From Usitatibacter palustris (GTDB lineage: Bacteria > Pseudomonadota > Gammaproteobacteria > Burkholderiales > Usitatibacteraceae), in the NCBI RefSeq assembly GCF_013003985.1, contig NZ_CP053073.1, forward strand, positions 1 through 64,000: a stretch of 64,000 nt of DNA, written 5' to 3'. How positions within the stretch are numbered: the first letter of the stretch is position 1; each line of letters starts with the position of its first letter. Under the pieces are notes generated by a model. That model did no database searches. It had not been told where the DNA came from and saw nothing but the letters and a program-made list of their open reading frames with translations. The position numbers were made by a program, and so were the translations under genes. Below, piece by piece: positions 11,853-20,762 of the stretch.

Positions 11853-12461
11853 ATGCGCAACGCGACGGCTTTGACCATACATTCCCGGCTCGCGGCCGGG
11901 ACCCTGCAGGCTGCGCGCCTGTGGATGGCGCTCGCCGCGCTGATGGTCGCCCTGTGCCTGCCGATGGGAGTCCACGCTGAAGGAATCTCCATCACCAAGG
12001 CTACGGTCGAGCCTGGCGTGGACGGTTGGCAACTCGATGCCGAATTCGACATGCAGTTCAGTCCGCGACTCGAGGAAGCGGTGACGCGCGGCGTGCCTCT
12101 CTACTTTGTCGTCGAGTTCGAGCTCTCCCGGCCACGCTGGTATTGGTTCGACGAGAAGCCGGTGCGCCTGTCGCAGACCTACAAGATCAGCTACACGCCG
12201 CTCCTGCGGCAGTACAGGCTGTCGGTCGGCACCCTGTACCAGAACTTCACGCGCTTCGACGAAGTGAAGCGCGTGCTCGCACGCACCCGCGCCTGGCATG
12301 TGGCCGACAAAGGTGCGCTCGCGAAGGATGTTGCTTACCAGGCGAATCTGCGCATGCGCCTGGATACCGCCCAGCTGCCCAAACCGTTTCAGCTGAACGC
12401 CCTCGCCTCAAGCGACTGGACGCTCGCGTCGGAATGGCACCGCTGGACGGTCACTCCGTAG
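11853..12461 (+). CDS. DUF4390 domain protein, probably exported
   Basis: A 202-aa protein with an N-terminal hydrophobic segment (about residues 24-40) that looks like a signal peptide ending near VHAEG. The remainder is predicted beta-rich and matches the DUF4390 family found directly upstream of NtrY-like kinases in betaproteobacteria. The function is unknown. The histidine kinase starts 10 bases downstream, so the two are probably co-transcribed, and the protein may act on the kinase's periplasmic part (inference from position only). The 89 bases upstream are AT-rich and probably contain the operon promoter. Confidence 0.8.
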   Translation: MRNATALTIHSRLAAGTLQAARLWMALAALMVALCLPMGVHAEGISITKATVEPGVDGWQLDAEFDMQFSPRLEEAVTRGVPLYFVVEFELSRPRWYWFDEKPVRLSQTYKISYTPLLRQYRLSVGTLYQNFTRFDEVKRVLARTRAWHVADKGALAKDVAYQANLRMRLDTAQLPKPFQLNALASSDWTLASEWHRWTVTP

Positions 12462-12471
12462 CGGGAGTCTC

Positions 12472-14595
12472 GTGAAGGCCCTGATCTTCCTCTGCGTCGT
12501 CACCGGCGCAGCGCTTGTCTACCTCCTCTCCGAAGCCTCTTCGAACACCGCGCTCTTCGCGCAGAACTACCCGGTTCTCCTTGGGCTGGGCGGCGGCTTG
12601 TCGCTGGGGCTCATGGGCCTCATCGGCTACCAGCTCTACGTCCTGCGCAAGAAGCTCAAGGAACGCGTCTTCGGTTCCAAGCTCACGCTGCGCCTGATGG
12701 TCGTGTTCGCGCTGATGGCGCTGATTCCTGGCGGCCTGGTGTACGCGATCTCCTTCCAGTTCCTGCAGCGCTCGATCGAATCGTGGTTCGACGTACGCGT
12801 CGACGAGTCGCTCGCGGGTGGCCTGAACCTCGCACGCAGCGCACTCGAGAACTCCCTCAAGGAGCTCGCGCAGAAGGCCGACGCCATGTCGCTGGCGCTC
12901 GCCAGCGCGCAGGCCGTCGAGGCCGCGACGCTCAATCGGCTTCGCGAGCAGCACTCCATCGAAGAGGCCACGCTGCTGACGCCACGCGGCCGAGTCATCG
13001 CCCAATCGGGCTCGGAGCCGGTAGCGCTGCTCCCGGACCTGCCCGGCGCGAATCTCCTGCGCCAGGTCCGTGCCCAGCAGCCAGTGCGCTCCATCGAATC
13101 GATTCCCGAGCGGGGACTCTACTTGCGCGTGATCGTGCCGGTGAACGTGCTCACGATCGCCGACGACATGCGCATCCTGCAGGTCCTGCAGCGCGTTCCC
13201 ACCGCGATCGCGCGCGATGCCAAGGTGGTCGAGAAAGGCTACAGCGATTACCAGGAGCTGCTGCTCGCCCGCAAGGGACTCAAGCAGATCTTCGGCCTCA
13301 CCCTCACGCTCGCGATGCTGCTCACGCTGTTCTCCGCGCTCGCGCTCGCGTTCCTGCTTTCCGAGCGGCTCTCCGCGCCGCTGTCCGCGCTCGCCGAGGC
13401 CACGCGTGCGATCGCGAAGGGCGACTACTCGAAACTCAATCCGGTAAAGAGCCGGGACGAGTTCGGCGTGCTTACCCAGTCGTTCAACACGATGACGCGC
13501 CAGATCGCCGATGCCACCGAGGCGATGGAGCGCAACCAGCAGCAGCTCGAGAACGCGAAGACCTACCTCGAGAGCATCCTGTCGAACCTCACGTCGGGTG
13601 TGCTCACGCTCGACGAGCGCCAGTACGTGAAGACGGTCAACGCGGCAGCCAACGACATCCTCGCAATCACTCCTGGCGCGTTTCACGGGCTTCGACTGCC
13701 CGAGTGGGCGCGCCATGTGCCTACCGTCGCTCCTTTTGCCGAGGTGGTCCTTCGCCACTTCGCATCGTCTGCGCCGGGGCAGTGGGAGGAGCAGATGGAG
13801 TTTCGCCGCGCCGATGGACAGCGGACGCTGCTGCTGCGGGGAACGCGCCTCGGGATGAGTGGCGGGGGCGACAACGGTTACGTGGTCGTGTTCGACGACA
13901 TCACCCACCTCATCCAGGCGCAGCGCGACGCGGCGTGGGGTGAAGTGGCGCGGCGCCTCGCGCACGAGATCAAGAACCCGCTCACGCCGATCCAGCTCGC
14001 AGCCGAGCGCATGCAGCAGAAGCTCGTGGCGAAACTTCCCGAGCAGGAAGCCGACATGCTGCGACGCTCGACGAGCACGATCGTGAGCCACGTCGCCGCG
14101 CTCAAGGGCATGGTCGACGACTTCACGCAGTACGCGCACGCCTCGCGCATGAACGCCCGCGCGGTCGTGCTGAACGATCTCGTGCGCGAAGTGCTCTTCC
14201 TCTACGAGTCGATGGGCGTGTCGATCGAGGCCCGCCTCGGCGACAACCTGCCCGCGGTGTTCGCCGATCCCGCGATGCTGCGCCAGGTCCTGCACAACCT
14301 CTTCCAGAACGCGCTCGATGCGCTGACCGGCATGGACCAGCCGCGCATTCTCGTTTCGACGAGCCTGGGTACGGGCGGCGTCCTTCTCACGGTGCGCGAC
14401 AACGGCACCGGAATCGCCGACACGGTGATGGGACGCATCTTCGAACCCTATGTGACCACCAAGCCCAAGGGCACGGGGTTGGGCCTCGCGATCGTGAAGA
14501 AGATCGTCGATGAGCACCACGGCCGCATCCTGGTCGAGAACGTCAAGCCCCATGGGGCGAACGTCAGCATCGTGCTCCCGCCGAAAGCCGCGTAA
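12472..14595 (+). CDS. NtrY-type membrane sensor histidine kinase
   Basis: A 707-aa kinase starting at a GTG. Two N-terminal membrane segments, then a third long hydrophobic stretch, lead into a further hydrophobic segment and a HAMP domain (about residues 280-350). A PAS-like region follows, then HisKA with the phospho-acceptor His near residue 498 (RRLAHEIKNPLTPIQLAAER) and an HATPase with GTGLGLAIVKK near 668. This layout is that of NtrY, the sensor in nitrogen- and envelope/redox-linked two-component systems. Its response regulator is 38 bases downstream. The signal sensed cannot be read from sequence. Confidence 0.92.
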   Translation: MKALIFLCVVTGAALVYLLSEASSNTALFAQNYPVLLGLGGGLSLGLMGLIGYQLYVLRKKLKERVFGSKLTLRLMVVFALMALIPGGLVYAISFQFLQRSIESWFDVRVDESLAGGLNLARSALENSLKELAQKADAMSLALASAQAVEAATLNRLREQHSIEEATLLTPRGRVIAQSGSEPVALLPDLPGANLLRQVRAQQPVRSIESIPERGLYLRVIVPVNVLTIADDMRILQVLQRVPTAIARDAKVVEKGYSDYQELLLARKGLKQIFGLTLTLAMLLTLFSALALAFLLSERLSAPLSALAEATRAIAKGDYSKLNPVKSRDEFGVLTQSFNTMTRQIADATEAMERNQQQLENAKTYLESILSNLTSGVLTLDERQYVKTVNAAANDILAITPGAFHGLRLPEWARHVPTVAPFAEVVLRHFASSAPGQWEEQMEFRRADGQRTLLLRGTRLGMSGGGDNGYVVVFDDITHLIQAQRDAAWGEVARRLAHEIKNPLTPIQLAAERMQQKLVAKLPEQEADMLRRSTSTIVSHVAALKGMVDDFTQYAHASRMNARAVVLNDLVREVLFLYESMGVSIEARLGDNLPAVFADPAMLRQVLHNLFQNALDALTGMDQPRILVSTSLGTGGVLLTVRDNGTGIADTVMGRIFEPYVTTKPKGTGLGLAIVKKIVDEHHGRILVENVKPHGANVSIVLPPKAA

Positions 14596-14633
14596 CCTTG
14601 GGATCTACCGTCCGAATCGATCCCCTGTAGCTC

Positions 14634-15920
14634 ATGTCCGCAAACCAGATCCTCGTCGTCGACGACGAAGTCGGCATCCGAGAACTTCTTTTCGAGATCC
14701 TCCGGGATGAAGGCTATGGCGTACGCCTGGCCGAGAACGCCCAGACCGCGCGCACCGCCCGTAAGGAGATGCGGCCGGACCTCGTCCTGCTCGATATCTG
14801 GATGCCCGATACCGACGGGATCACGCTCCTGAAGGAGTGGGCCGGATCGGGATTGCTCACCATGCCGGTCGTGATGATGTCCGGCCACGGCACGATCGAC
14901 TCGGCGGTCGAGGCTACGCGCATCGGTGCGTTCGACTTCCTCGAGAAGCCCATCAGCCTTCCCAAGCTGCTCGCGACGGTGGGCAAGGCGCTTGCCGGCG
15001 GCCGTGTGCTACCGAAGTCGGGCCTCACGATCGTCAACATGGGCCGCGCCCGCGCAGTCCAGGAGCTGCGCCAGCGCCTCGAGCAGGTGAGCCGCCTGCG
15101 TACGCCCGTCCTCTTCGTGGGCGAGCCCGGATGCGGCTTCGAAATCTGCGCGCGCCATCTTCATCTCGCCAACGCTCCGTGGGTAGCGCCCGAGAACACC
15201 GATTGGCTCGCAGCCAATCCGTTCGAGCCGCTCAATGACGCGCGCGACGGCACGCTGTTCCTCCCCGAGATCGGCATGCTCAGCAAGGCGGAGCAGAAGG
15301 GTCTCGTGCAGCTGCTGGGCAAGTTGGAGAAGTTCAACGTGCGGCTGGTGTGCGCCTCCACCGCGCCGCTACCCGAGATGTCCGAGGACGGGCGTTTCGA
15401 TGCGAACCTCTATAACCAGCTTTCGGGACTCACGATCCGCGTGCCGTCGCTGAGCGATCACGCCGAAGACATTCCCGAGATCGCGATGACGTTGCTCACG
15501 CAACTGGTGGACGCCAACGAGGTCCCGCTGCGCACGCTCACGGTCGGCGCGCTCAATGTGATGCGCAACCTCGACTGGCCCGGAAACATTCCCGTGCTGC
15601 AGAACGTCGTGAAGACGCTCTCGCTCACCGCCCTGGCCAACGACATCACGGGCGACGACGTGAATCGTGTCGCGCGCGAATTCAGCCTCGCGCCGCGGGA
15701 GCAAGCCACGACCGAAGTGGGCGTCTCACTCGACATGCCGCTGCGCGATGCGCGCGAACAGTTCGAGAAGCAGTACTTCCTGCACCACATCCGCCGCGAA
15801 GACGGCAACATGTCGCGCGTGGCCGATCGCGTGGGGCTCGAGCGCACGCACCTTTACCGCAAGCTCAAGCAGCTCGGAATCCGGCCCTCCGGCAAGGGCG
15901 AGGACTCCACCGGGGACTGA
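14634..15920 (+). CDS. NtrX-like response regulator with a degenerate AAA+ domain
   Basis: A 428-aa regulator with an intact receiver domain (phospho-acceptor Asp53 in LVLLDIWMPD), a central domain derived from sigma-54 activators, and a C-terminal Fis-type helix-turn-helix (about 389-416). The central domain has lost the parts needed for ATP hydrolysis and sigma-54 contact. Walker A reads GEPGCGFE near residue 163, with the essential Lys replaced by Phe. Walker B reads GTLFLPEIG, with Asp replaced by Pro, and no GAFTGA loop is present. It should therefore bind DNA in a phosphorylation-dependent way but not act as a classical sigma-54 activator. It is the partner of the upstream kinase. Confidence 0.88.
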   Translation: MSANQILVVDDEVGIRELLFEILRDEGYGVRLAENAQTARTARKEMRPDLVLLDIWMPDTDGITLLKEWAGSGLLTMPVVMMSGHGTIDSAVEATRIGAFDFLEKPISLPKLLATVGKALAGGRVLPKSGLTIVNMGRARAVQELRQRLEQVSRLRTPVLFVGEPGCGFEICARHLHLANAPWVAPENTDWLAANPFEPLNDARDGTLFLPEIGMLSKAEQKGLVQLLGKLEKFNVRLVCASTAPLPEMSEDGRFDANLYNQLSGLTIRVPSLSDHAEDIPEIAMTLLTQLVDANEVPLRTLTVGALNVMRNLDWPGNIPVLQNVVKTLSLTALANDITGDDVNRVAREFSLAPREQATTEVGVSLDMPLRDAREQFEKQYFLHHIRREDGNMSRVADRVGLERTHLYRKLKQLGIRPSGKGEDSTGD

Positions 15921-15929
15921 CGCGTCACG

Positions 15930-16883
15930 CTAGTGCGCGTCGATCTGCCCCAGGCGCACGGCCGTGAGGCCCGTCTTGATGTTGTGCGGCACCGGCATCA
16001 CCAGCACACAGTTGTCGTAGGGAGCGCGCACCGGCGCATCCCCATCCCACGCGATGAGATCTCCCTGTCGCGGAATGATCTCCAGCCCCGAGAAATCCTT
16101 GGCGAACCGAAACGCCGGAGACGTCGCGACCACGGCTTGCGTGACGCGGATGACCTTCTGCGGCGCGGCCGCGGCCTTGTCGATCTCGCGATCGACGAGC
16201 TCCCTGTCCATCACGTCGAGTGCGCGCAGGAACCGCCACGTGACCTGCCAGGCCACATGTTCGGCGGCGCGCTCCCAGTGCTGGCCGCACTCGATGAGCA
16301 GCGCATTCTTGGGGCTGGCCGGATCGCCGAACCCGCCGTAGTCGCGCATGCGGGTGCCGTTGGCGTGCCCCTTGTCGCAGACGATGTGCTCGGGTGAGCC
16401 GAGATCGCGTGCAAACCGGATTCCCTTGTCGAGCGGGCCGCAAATCATCACGGCGGGACTCGGCTCGAGCATCGAATGGATGTCGAGCAAATAGTCGGCC
16501 GCATCCACGTGCGGGCGAAGCTGGCGGGCGCGGCCGAGCTCGACGCTCATGCGCGAGCCCGACAGGGTTTCGGGCGTCCACACGCGATTGAAGTCTTCAT
16601 CGATGAAGCGCGTGGCGTACGGCCGTTCGGGATCGAAGCGAAAGAAGGCTTCCACGTTCGCGAAGGCGAGCGTGAGCGTCCCTCTCGCGGGACGCACGCC
16701 CATGCGCAGCAGCCGGTCGACGGCGATCGCGCCGCAGATCTCGTTGCCGTGCGTGAGCGCGTTGACCATCACGTGCGGGCCCGGCTTGCCGCTTTCGAAC
16801 GTGTGGACGAACTCGGTTCCGGTCGGCGAACGCCGGTGGATCTCGATGTCGGGAGCTTTCAGTTCGACTTGGATGTCGCGCAT
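15930..16883 (-). CDS. Succinylglutamate desuccinylase/aspartoacylase-family zinc hydrolase
   Basis: A 317-aa M14-type zinc amidohydrolase. The expected metal ligands are visible: His45 and Glu48 (NALTHGNEICG) and His136 (DIHSM). DEDFNRVW is also typical of this family, which removes acyl groups from N-acyl amino acids or short acyl-peptides. The start is the ATG at 16883, eight bases after the stop of the preceding gene. Continuing upstream would read the antisense-like frame of a His-rich coding stretch. It is the last gene of the peptide-importer operon, so its substrate is probably brought in by that transporter. The exact substrate is unknown. Confidence 0.85.
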   Translation of the reverse strand: MRDIQVELKAPDIEIHRRSPTGTEFVHTFESGKPGPHVMVNALTHGNEICGAIAVDRLLRMGVRPARGTLTLAFANVEAFFRFDPERPYATRFIDEDFNRVWTPETLSGSRMSVELGRARQLRPHVDAADYLLDIHSMLEPSPAVMICGPLDKGIRFARDLGSPEHIVCDKGHANGTRMRDYGGFGDPASPKNALLIECGQHWERAAEHVAWQVTWRFLRALDVMDRELVDREIDKAAAAPQKVIRVTQAVVATSPAFRFAKDFSGLEIIPRQGDLIAWDGDAPVRAPYDNCVLVMPVPHNIKTGLTAVRLGQIDAH

Positions 16884-16890
16884 GCGGGCC

Positions 16891-17856
16891 TCAGTGCTTG
16901 TGGTGGCCGTGCGAATGGCCGGAGTGGTCGTGATCGTGATGATGGTCATGGCCGCAGTCGGGGCCATGCTCGTGATGATGGTCGTGACCCGGGGCACAGA
17001 CATGCGAACCGTGCTCGCGCGCGTAGTCAGCGACGGCTTTCACCATCCGGTCGAGGTTCGCGCGGAGCGTTTCGAATCCCGAGGAACGCGTGCGCGTGCG
17101 CTCATCCATGTAGAGGCGGCGATTGACCTCGATCTGCAGGCTGTGCCGGCCCGCTGCGGGATCAGAGAATGCGCGAACCAGCTCCACGCCCTTGTAGGGA
17201 TCGTTGACCTTCACGTCATAGCCCAGGCCACGCAGCGTCGTGGCCACGAGCGCGGTGAACTCCGGTGAACACGTCGTTCCGTCGCGATCGCCGAGCACGA
17301 AGTCCGAGCGGGACTTGCCCGGCCCTTCCTCGGAGATGTTGCTGCTCACCGCCGGCATGGAATGGCAGTTGATGTGCCAGACCGCGCCGAAGTGGGCGTG
17401 GGCGGCGTCGAGCGCGTCCTTAACGGCCTTTTGGTAAGGCTGGTGGAACTGCGTGATGCGCCGCTTCACTTCGGCGACGGTGAGCTTGCGCGTGTAGATC
17501 GGCTCGCCCGTGTCGAGGATGCGCCAGATGAGGCCGATGCCGAGCTCCGTCTTCCGGCTCGCCTGTGCGGGCCCGGGCCACGGCGCGTCGATGAGCGCCG
17601 TGTCGATATCGAGCACGGAGCGGTTCGGGTCGATGTACGAGCGCGGGAAGAGAGCCGAGATGAGCGTGGCGCCGTGTCCGGGCGCCGACGCGTAGAGCTC
17701 GTCGACATAACTGTCCTCGGCCTGCCGCAGCTTCTCGAGCGACAACGCCGGTGAAAAATCCGCCGGGTAGCGGGTGCCGCTGTGCGGCGAATCGAGGACG
17801 AGGGGCACGGGGTGCCCGGAGGGGTCTTGCCGGGTGAAAGCGGTTTCTGGATTCAT
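16891..17856 (-). CDS. N-formylglutamate amidohydrolase-family protein with His-rich tail
   Basis: A 321-aa protein of the N-formylglutamate deformylase (HutG-type) family, with an early LDSPHSGTRYP motif containing a likely metal-binding His25 and a later INCHSMP motif. Family members hydrolyse N-formyl amino acids. The last 41 or so residues are a striking tail with about 18 His and 2 Cys, mixed with Asp and Gly, absent from ordinary family members and suited to storing or delivering Zn or Ni. Its ATG overlaps the stop of the upstream ABC ATPase gene by 4 bases (ATGA), showing translational coupling. No other histidine-degradation genes are nearby, so a role outside the Hut pathway is likely. 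Confidence 0.85.
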   Translation of the reverse strand: MNPETAFTRQDPSGHPVPLVLDSPHSGTRYPADFSPALSLEKLRQAEDSYVDELYASAPGHGATLISALFPRSYIDPNRSVLDIDTALIDAPWPGPAQASRKTELGIGLIWRILDTGEPIYTRKLTVAEVKRRITQFHQPYQKAVKDALDAAHAHFGAVWHINCHSMPAVSSNISEEGPGKSRSDFVLGDRDGTTCSPEFTALVATTLRGLGYDVKVNDPYKGVELVRAFSDPAAGRHSLQIEVNRRLYMDERTRTRSSGFETLRANLDRMVKAVADYAREHGSHVCAPGHDHHHEHGPDCGHDHHHDHDHSGHSHGHHKH

Positions 17857-18863
17857 GATGGCGTGTCGTTGAGGTGGCAGGCCGAGACGTGGCCGGGAGC
17901 GATCTCGCGCAGGCGCGGCGCTTCGCGCCGGCAACGCTCGAACGCCTTCGGGCAGCGGGGATGGAAATGGCAGCCCGACGGCGGATCGAGGGGCGAGGCA
18001 ATCTCACCCTTGATCGGAACATAACTGCGATGGCGCGCATCCACGCGCGGGACTTCGGCGATCAACGCCTCGGTGTACGGATGATTGGGCCGCTCGTAGA
18101 TCTCCGCGCACGGCGCGGCCTCGACGATCCGGCCCAGGTACATCACCACCACGCGATCGGACACGTGGCGCACGACACCCAGGTCATGGCTGATGAACAG
18201 GTACGTCAGCGCGAACTCTTCGCGCAGGCGGATGAAGAGGTTGAGCACCTGCGCCTGGATGGAGACATCGAGCGCGGCCACGGCTTCGTCGCACACGAGG
18301 AAGCGCGGCTTCACCGCGAGTGCGCGCGCGATCCCGATGCGCGCGCGCTGGCCGCCCGAGAACTGATGCGGGAAACGCCGCATGAGGCCCGCATCCAGCC
18401 CGACGCGCCCGAGGATGTCGGCGACGTATTCGTCGCGCGCCTTGGCCGCGACGAGCCCGTGCACCACGGGCGCTTCGCCCACGACATCGACGATCCGAAG
18501 CCGCGGATTGAGCGAGGCGTAGGGGTCCTGGAAAATCATCTGCACCGCGAGCCGGTCGGCGCGCGCGGCGGCATTGTCGAACCTGGCGTAGGGCTGACCC
18601 TTCCAGAAGCGCTCGCCCGCGCTGGGCTCGAGGATCCTCGACACGAGGCGTCCCAGCGTCGACTTGCCGCAACCTGATTCACCGACAAGGCCGACGACTT
18701 CGCCTTCGGCCACCGAGAGGTCCACGCCATCCACGGCATGGACCGTCTCCTCCCGCACCTTGGCGCCGAGCTTGCGCGCGATTTTCGCGGCGAAATCGAG
18801 GCGCTTCTCGAAGCGCTTCGAAATGCCTCGCAACTCGAGGAGCGGAGCGGCGGCAGCGTTCAT
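17853..18863 (-). CDS. Peptide ABC importer ATPase (OppF/DppF type)
   Basis: A 336-aa ATPase with Walker [16 protein letters not shown], signature [15 protein letters not shown], and Walker [13 protein letters not shown] in which the usual Pro after Glu is Ala. The C-terminal oligopeptide-transporter extension ([14 protein letters not shown] ... [15 protein letters not shown]) is present with its Cys-rich motif, which in relatives binds an iron-sulfur cluster. It energises uptake with the OppD-type ATPase upstream. Its start overlaps the stop of that gene by 4 bases, and its stop overlaps the next start in the same way. Confidence 0.93.
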   Translation of the reverse strand: MNAAAAPLLELRGISKRFEKRLDFAAKIARKLGAKVREETVHAVDGVDLSVAEGEVVGLVGESGCGKSTLGRLVSRILEPSAGERFWKGQPYARFDNAAARADRLAVQMIFQDPYASLNPRLRIVDVVGEAPVVHGLVAAKARDEYVADILGRVGLDAGLMRRFPHQFSGGQRARIGIARALAVKPRFLVCDEAVAALDVSIQAQVLNLFIRLREEFALTYLFISHDLGVVRHVSDRVVVMYLGRIVEAAPCAEIYERPNHPYTEALIAEVPRVDARHRSYVPIKGEIASPLDPPSGCHFHPRCPKAFERCRREAPRLREIAPGHVSACHLNDTPS

Positions 18864-19825
18864 GAGACCGGATGCAGGCAGCGGACGGTTCGACCGGGCG
18901 CGGGAATCGTCGCGGCGGGGGCGAGACGGCAATCGTCCTGCGCGCGAATGCAGCGCTCGCGGAATGCGCAGCCGTCGCCGAGCGCCATCAGCGAAGGCGT
19001 CATCCCCGGGATCTGCGCGAGCGGCCGGCCGCGCACGTTGCGGCTCGGGATGGATTCGAGCAGGCCGCGCGTGTAGGGATGCATCGGACGATCGAGGATG
19101 CCGTCGACCGCTCCGGATTCCACGATGCGGCCGGCGTACATCACGCAGACGTCGTCGGCGAGCCCCGCGATCACCGACAGGTCGTGCGTGATCCAGATGA
19201 GCCCCGTCCCGCTTTCGCGGCAAAGGCGCTGCATCTCGTGGAGGATCTGCCCCTGGATCGTCACGTCGAGCGCCGTCGTGGGCTCGTCGGCGATGATGAG
19301 GTCGGGCTTGTTGAGCAAGGCGATCGCGATGGCCACGCGCTGGCGCATGCCGCCGGAGAACTGGTGCGGGTACGCGCGCAGGCGTTCGTCGGGCGCGGCG
19401 ATGCCAACGCGCGACAGCGCTTCGCGGCAACGCGCAAGCGCGCTCTCACGCGAAATCGAGTGGTGCGCGAGGACGGCTTCCACCATCTGCGTGTCGATTC
19501 GCAGCACCGGATTGAGCGTCATCATCGGGTCCTGGAAGATCATCGCGATGCGGTTGCCGCGCAACTTGCGCCACTGCGCCTCTTCCAGGTTGGTGAGGTC
19601 CGTGCCATTGAGCGCGATCCGCCCGGCGACGATCCGCCCCGGCGCATCCACGAGCCCCAGGATCGAATAGCCGGTCATCGACTTGCCTGAACCCGATTCG
19701 CCGACAAGGCCGAGGATCTTCCCGCGCTCGAGACGGAAGCTCACGTCGTCCACCGCCTTCACGACGCCGGCGCGCGTGAAGAAATGCATCCGCAGGCCTT
19801 CCACCTCGAGAAGCGACGCGCTCAT
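18860..19825 (-). CDS. Peptide ABC importer ATPase (OppD/DppD type)
   Basis: A 321-aa ATPase of the peptide/nickel importer family. It shows Walker [17 protein letters not shown], signature [16 protein letters not shown], Walker [13 protein letters not shown], the switch His in WITHDLSV, and the C-terminal extension [15 protein letters not shown] with later Cys residues (GCAFRERC ... DDC). With the OppF-type partner it forms the heterodimeric motor. The start (19823-19825) overlaps the permease stop in an ATGA arrangement. Confidence 0.94.
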   Translation of the reverse strand: MSASLLEVEGLRMHFFTRAGVVKAVDDVSFRLERGKILGLVGESGSGKSMTGYSILGLVDAPGRIVAGRIALNGTDLTNLEEAQWRKLRGNRIAMIFQDPMMTLNPVLRIDTQMVEAVLAHHSISRESALARCREALSRVGIAAPDERLRAYPHQFSGGMRQRVAIAIALLNKPDLIIADEPTTALDVTIQGQILHEMQRLCRESGTGLIWITHDLSVIAGLADDVCVMYAGRIVESGAVDGILDRPMHPYTRGLLESIPSRNVRGRPLAQIPGMTPSLMALGDGCAFRERCIRAQDDCRLAPAATIPAPGRTVRCLHPVS

Positions 19826-20742
19826 CGCTTGAGCCTCGGGTTGAGGATGTCGCGCAACTGGTCGGCGACGAGGTTGATCGCCATGATCGTCACGAGGAGT
19901 GCCAGGCCCGGATAGAAGCTGATCCAGTACTTGCCCGACAACAGGTACTGGAAGCCGTTGGAGATCAGCAACCCGAGCGAGGGTTCGGTGACCGGCAGGC
20001 CGAGGCCCAGGAACGAGAGCGTGGCCTCGAGCGAAATCGCATGCGCCACTTGCACCGTCGCCACGACGATCAGCGGGGGCAGGCAGTTGGGCAGGAGGTG
20101 GCGAAACACGATGCGCGGCTGCGAGAGCGCGAGGACCTTCGCGGCCTCGACGTATTCCTTCTGCCGCTCGACGAGCGCCGAAGAGCGCACGGTGCGCGCG
20201 TAGTAGGCCCACTGCACGGTGACGAGCGCGAAGATGATCTTGCTGACACCCTGCCCCAGCACGGCGAGCAGGATCAGCGCGATCAGGATCGCGGGAAACG
20301 ACAACTGGATGTCGGCGATCCGCATGATCACCGTATCCACCCATCCTCCGAAGTAAGCGGCCGCGAGTCCCAGCACGAGGCCGATCGCCAGGGCGAGCAC
20401 GGTGCTGGCGAGGCCCACGCCCAGCGAAATCCGCAGCCCGTAGAAGATCCCCGAGAGCATGTCGCGTCCCTGGTCGTCGGTGCCCAGCCAGTACGTTCCG
20501 CCGTTGGGAGCCGCGGCGCCCGGCGCGAGCTTCGAATCCATGATGTCGATCTGGCCGAGGTCGTACGGGTTCTGCGGCGAGATCAGCGGTGCGGCAATCG
20601 CCACGAGCGCGATCGTGATCAGCAGCGCGAGCCCGAAGAGGGCCAGGCGGCTCTCGGCGTACTCGGATGCGAGGCGGCGCCAGGGCGAGTCGACCTTGGG
20701 GGCCGCCACGGGCATTTCGGCAACGGGAATCGGCGTCTCCAC
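19822..20742 (-). CDS. Peptide ABC importer permease (OppC/DppC type)
   Basis: A membrane permease of about 306 aa. The N-terminal segment LALFGLALLITIALVAIAAP is followed by a periplasmic stretch and five further hydrophobic segments. The cytoplasmic EAA loop that docks the ATPases reads EAAKVLALSQPRIVFRHLLP. I place the start at a GTG (20740-20742) 20 bases after the previous gene, but an ATG at 20715 is also possible and neither has a strong ribosome binding site. It pairs with the OppB-type permease upstream. Confidence 0.9.
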   Translation of the reverse strand: METPIPVAEMPVAAPKVDSPWRRLASEYAESRLALFGLALLITIALVAIAAPLISPQNPYDLGQIDIMDSKLAPGAAAPNGGTYWLGTDDQGRDMLSGIFYGLRISLGVGLASTVLALAIGLVLGLAAAYFGGWVDTVIMRIADIQLSFPAILIALILLAVLGQGVSKIIFALVTVQWAYYARTVRSSALVERQKEYVEAAKVLALSQPRIVFRHLLPNCLPPLIVVATVQVAHAISLEATLSFLGLGLPVTEPSLGLLISNGFQYLLSGKYWISFYPGLALLVTIMAINLVADQLRDILNPRLKR

Positions 20743-20762
20743 GGCGTGTCGCACCGCGGGCC

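Noticed and set aside
16884-17003. N-terminal extension of the aspartoacylase-like gene by 40 codons
   Set aside because: It reads the His-rich tail of the upstream gene in another frame, giving a Thr/Ile-rich artefact; the ATG at 16883 fits the family.
16891-17010. Apparent DNA tandem repeat of CAT/GAC-like triplets
   Set aside because: This is the coding sequence of a His/Asp-rich protein tail, not an independent DNA repeat or CRISPR.
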